DNA from: JAENVT01 sp031412355
Lineage (GTDB): Bacteria > Actinomycetota > Acidimicrobiia > Acidimicrobiales > Ilumatobacteraceae
Reading direction: 5' to 3'
DNA: 20,357 bases
NCBI GenBank assembly: GCA_031412355.1
Contig: JANOCR010000218.1
Location: forward strand, 1-20,357
Shown here: one piece after another, positions 18,323-20,357 of the stretch
Numbering within the stretch: position 1 is the first letter of the stretch
How the letters are laid out: every line of letters starts with the position of its first letter
Program-made: the position numbers and the translations under genes
The notes under the pieces: model-generated
Database searches by the model: none
Seen by the model: only the letters and a program-made list of their open reading frames with translations
Told to the model about the DNA's origin: nothing

Positions 18323-19624
18323 ATGCGATTCAGGGCAAGCGATGTCGCCGCGGCAACCGGCGGCCGGTTGGTGGGCCCCGACGTCGACATCGACGGCGCC
18401 GGTTTCGACACACGCACGCTGCGCGCCGGCCAACTGTTCGTGCCGTTGATCGCCGAACGAGACGGCCACGACTTCGTGGATGGCGCGCTCGCGGCAGGAG
18501 CCGCCGCGTACCTCACGTCGCGTTCCGCATCGGGTGGCACGGCCATCGAGGTCGACGACACGCTGAGCGCCCTGATGGACCTTGCCGCGGATCGCCGGCG
18601 CACGTTCGCCGGCACGGTGATCGGCGTCACCGGCTCGGTCGGCAAGACCAGCACCAAGGACATGGCGTTGGCGGCGTTGACTGCCAGTAGGCGAACGGCC
18701 GCCAACGAACGCAGCTTCAACAACGAGCAGGGCCTGCCGACCACGATCCTCAACACTCCCGGTGATACCGAGGTTCTGGTGTTGGAGATGGGGATGCGCG
18801 GGTTCGGTGAGATCGAGTCGCTGTGCCGAATCGCGTCGCCGCACATCGGGGTTGTCACACGCGTCGCCGAGGCGCACAGTGACCGCGTCGGTGGCATCGA
18901 CGGCGTAGCCCGAGCCAAGGCAGAGCTGATCGAGGCATTGCCCGCCGGCGGCATCGCCATTCTGAATGCCGACGATCGCCGCGTGCGGTCGATGAGCCGG
19001 CTGACATCGGCGAGGTGTCTGTACTTCGGGGAGTCGATCGCAGCAGATGTGCGTGTTCATTCGGTTGTGCTCGACGAGCTCGCCCGTCCGTCGTTCGTGA
19101 TCGACACTCCGTGGGGCAGTGTCGACGTGCGGCTCTCCATCAGCGGGCGTCACATGGCCATCAACGCTGCCGCAGCCGTCGCATGCGTTGGCGCGGTCAG
19201 CGGGGATGTGCCGGCCGGTGCGGCCGCGCTGTCGACCGTCGGTCTGACCGCGATGAGGATGCAGGTCGAACGTGCCGCTTCAGGCGCCATCATCCTCAAC
19301 GATTCCTACAACGCCAATCCCACCTCGATGCGCGCTGCCATCGACGCCTTGGTCGATCTGCCTGCCAAGCGCCGTGTCGCGATTCTCGGGGTGATGGCCG
19401 AGATCAGCGACCCCCAAGCCGAGCATCGGGCAATCGCCGAGTACGCCACCTTGCGCGACATCGAGGTGATCGCGATCGGGACCGACCTGTACGGCGTCGC
19501 ACCGTCGCAGGACGCACTGGCCGCCCTTGGATCAGTCTCCGGCGAAGACGCCGTGCTCGTCAAAGGCAGCCGTGTCGCCGGGCTCGACAAGGTCGCCGCG
19601 CTCCTGATGGCGGGTGAGCTGTGA
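18323..19624 (+). CDS. murF: UDP-N-acetylmuramoyl-tripeptide--D-alanyl-D-alanine ligase
   Basis: Mur ligase that uses ATP to add D-Ala-D-Ala to UDP-MurNAc-tripeptide, the last cytoplasmic peptide-forming step of peptidoglycan synthesis. It has 433 residues, slightly shorter than many MurF proteins. The N-terminal uridine-binding domain contains DTRTLRAGQLFVPL (about 34-47). The central ATPase has the P-loop GSVGKTSTK (104-112), the FNNEQGLPTTILN segment typical of MurF, and LEMGMRGFGEI; EAHSDRVGG is the MurF version of the usual GEAHxxxFGS block. The C-terminal domain has ILNDSYNANPTSM and ends VLVKGSRVAGLDKV. ATG 18323 is chosen by the N-terminal motif. Its TGA stop lies inside the first bases of repeat unit 3. 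It is divergent from ddl and not in a visible division/cell-wall cluster. Confidence 0.95.
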   Translation: MRFRASDVAAATGGRLVGPDVDIDGAGFDTRTLRAGQLFVPLIAERDGHDFVDGALAAGAAAYLTSRSASGGTAIEVDDTLSALMDLAADRRRTFAGTVIGVTGSVGKTSTKDMALAALTASRRTAANERSFNNEQGLPTTILNTPGDTEVLVLEMGMRGFGEIESLCRIASPHIGVVTRVAEAHSDRVGGIDGVARAKAELIEALPAGGIAILNADDRRVRSMSRLTSARCLYFGESIAADVRVHSVVLDELARPSFVIDTPWGSVDVRLSISGRHMAINAAAAVACVGAVSGDVPAGAAALSTVGLTAMRMQVERAASGAIILNDSYNANPTSMRAAIDALVDLPAKRRVAILGVMAEISDPQAEHRAIAEYATLRDIEVIAIGTDLYGVAPSQDALAALGSVSGEDAVLVKGSRVAGLDKVAALLMAGEL

Positions 19625-19682
19625 GTCCGGTGTGGCGCGTGCCGCGGGATTGGACTCACAGCGGGTCTTCGTCGGAACCGGT
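19621..19682. repeat. 62-bp palindromic repeat, unit 3 (locus B)
   Basis: The 39-bp core (19621-19659) begins GTGAGTCCGG and ends GGACTCAC, with an 8-bp perfect outer stem and a G-T ninth pair. The 23-bp tail ends GGAACCGGT, like unit 1. The TGA stop of murF is bases 2-4 of the unit. Confidence 0.85.
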
Positions 19683-19744
19683 GTGAGTCCGGTGTGGCGC
19701 GTGCCGCGGGATCGGACTCACACCGTGCCGTGTTGGGAACAGCG
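19683..19744. repeat. 62-bp palindromic repeat, unit 4 (locus B)
   Basis: The core (19683-19721) differs from unit 3 at a single position, and that change turns the ninth pair of the outer stem from G-T into G-C. The tail contains TTGGGAACAGC, like unit 2. The flavoprotein ATG follows 26 nt later; no clear promoter box is seen in those 26 nt. Confidence 0.85.
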
Positions 19745-19770
19745 AGACGGCGTGTGGTGTTGTGGTCGTC

Positions 19771-20193
19771 ATGGAAATCTCTGAGGCCTTGGAATTTGCC
19801 GGTGCGCGCCAGAACGGAGTGCTCGTCACCCAGAAGCGCGACGGCCGCCCGCAGCTGTCGAACATCACTTACGGCGTCGTCGTTGGTGCGATCAAGATCT
19901 CGATCACCGCAGGACGCGCAAAGTACGTCAACCTTGCCCGCAACCGTCACGCGTCGCTGTACGTCACGCAGGACGACTTCTGGGGCTATGTCGTCATCGA
20001 GGGTGATGCCGAGATGTCAGCGGTGGCTACCAAGACAGATGATCCGGGAGTCGATGCATTGGTCGACTACTACCGGCAACTCGCCGGCGAACATCCCGAC
20101 TGGGACGACTACCGCAGGGCGATGGTGGCCGACAAGCGCGTCGTCGTGACCCTGACTCCGACCCACGCCTACGGCATGCTCACGCGAACGTGA
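19771..20193 (+). CDS. PPOX-class flavin/F420-dependent oxidoreductase family protein
   Basis: Small split-barrel protein of 140 residues of the pyridoxamine-5'-phosphate-oxidase-like superfamily, most like the TIGR03618-type group in which many actinobacterial members use F420 or FMN. Diagnostic stretches: GVLVTQKRDGRPQLSNITYGVV near the N-terminus, the strand KISITAGRAKYVNLARNRHASLYV, and WGYVVIEGDAEM. The C-terminal RRAMVADKRVVVTLTPTHAYGM is typical. Which cofactor is used cannot be settled from sequence. The ATG at 19771 is used; an in-frame GTG at 19762 would add three residues. Its 3' end overlaps the convergent P450 gene by 14 nt, and the repeat pair lies just upstream. Confidence 0.85.
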   Translation: MEISEALEFAGARQNGVLVTQKRDGRPQLSNITYGVVVGAIKISITAGRAKYVNLARNRHASLYVTQDDFWGYVVIEGDAEMSAVATKTDDPGVDALVDYYRQLAGEHPDWDDYRRAMVADKRVVVTLTPTHAYGMLTRT

Positions 20194-20357
20194 TCGGCAT
20201 GCTCGCTGGACCGAAGATGCCGACGCCATCCGGCTTCCACGTGATCTGTCCGTCGATGGCGAGTTTCGGCATTCGTCGGGCGAGCAACGGCAGCGCTTCT
20301 TGCAATTCGGCTCGGGCCAACGCCGCGCCGAGGCAGTAGTGGATGCCTGAACCAAAC
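20180..20357 (-). CDS. Cytochrome P450, C-terminal end only
   Basis: Only the last 58 complete codons are in the window; the 5' part continues beyond its end. The translation begins FGSGIHYCLGAALARAEL, which is the P450 heme-binding signature FGxGxHxCxG; the cysteine is the axial heme ligand (codon at 20333-20335), followed by the conserved ALARAEL helix. It then reads to PDGVGIFGPASMPITFA and stops at TGA (20182-20180). The end overlaps the flavoprotein gene by 14 nt on the opposite strand. P450s need an electron-transfer partner; none is seen here. The subfamily and substrate cannot be given from this fragment. Confidence 0.9.
   Translation of the reverse strand, partial: FGSGIHYCLGAALARAELQEALPLLARRMPKLAIDGQITWKPDGVGIFGPASMPITFA

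Noticed and set aside
18296..19153. Minus-strand extension upstream of ddl
   Set aside because: Antisense to murF; Ddl motifs begin at residue 14 from ATG 18295.

Overview
The window is GC-rich, densely coded chromosomal DNA, most likely from an actinobacterium. An Acidimicrobiia/Ilumatobacter-type organism would fit, but that is inference from gene content and start-site style, not a placement. Supporting signs are GTG starts, ATGA stop/start overlaps, several genes with a TANNNT box only 6-9 nt before the start codon (the leaderless pattern common in actinobacteria), and families frequent there: DUF3500, a PPOX-class flavoprotein, a cytochrome P450 and a reductase-HAD fusion. I see no tRNA, rRNA, CRISPR array, transposase or phage gene. 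No gene-free stretch exceeds 300 bases; the longest, 5985-6196 and 19625-19770, both carry the same repeat.

Layout: (1) 1-5344, gltB (5' end outside the window) and gltD, the two subunits of glutamate synthase, overlapping by 8 nt. (2) 5367-5984, a two-LysM lipoprotein. (3) 5985-6196, a pair of 62-bp palindromic repeat units. (4) 6197-8147, a VOC/glyoxalase-like gene divergent from a DUF480 (YceH-like) gene and a PaiB-like gene. (5) 8143-8194, a long hairpin between convergent genes. (6) 8203-14305 on the minus strand, a tightly packed four-gene operon transcribed in the order fatty acyl-CoA reductase-HAD fusion, zinc alcohol dehydrogenase, LarA-like (DUF2088) protein, PlsC-type acyltransferase. 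A TetR regulator (14352-14945) diverges from it across a 46-bp gap holding a perfect palindrome. (7) 14948-17210, a DUF3500 gene divergent from a cupin gene. (8) 17228-19624, ddl and murF, divergent across 27 bp with a palindromic -10-like box at the centre. (9) 19621-19744, a second pair of the 62-bp repeat units. (10) 19771-20357, a PPOX-family flavoprotein gene overlapping tail to tail with the 3' end of a cytochrome P450 gene.

How genes work together: GltB and GltD make glutamate from glutamine and 2-oxoglutarate. Ddl makes D-Ala-D-Ala and MurF attaches it to the UDP-MurNAc-tripeptide, so the divergent pair performs consecutive peptidoglycan steps. The four-gene operon looks like a self-contained lipid-modification pathway with its own regulator, operator and 3' hairpin: acyl-CoA reduction, alcohol/ketone redox, a possible racemase-like step and acyl transfer. 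Its product cannot be read from sequence. It and the dispersed 62-bp palindromic repeat are the strongest candidates for something undescribed.
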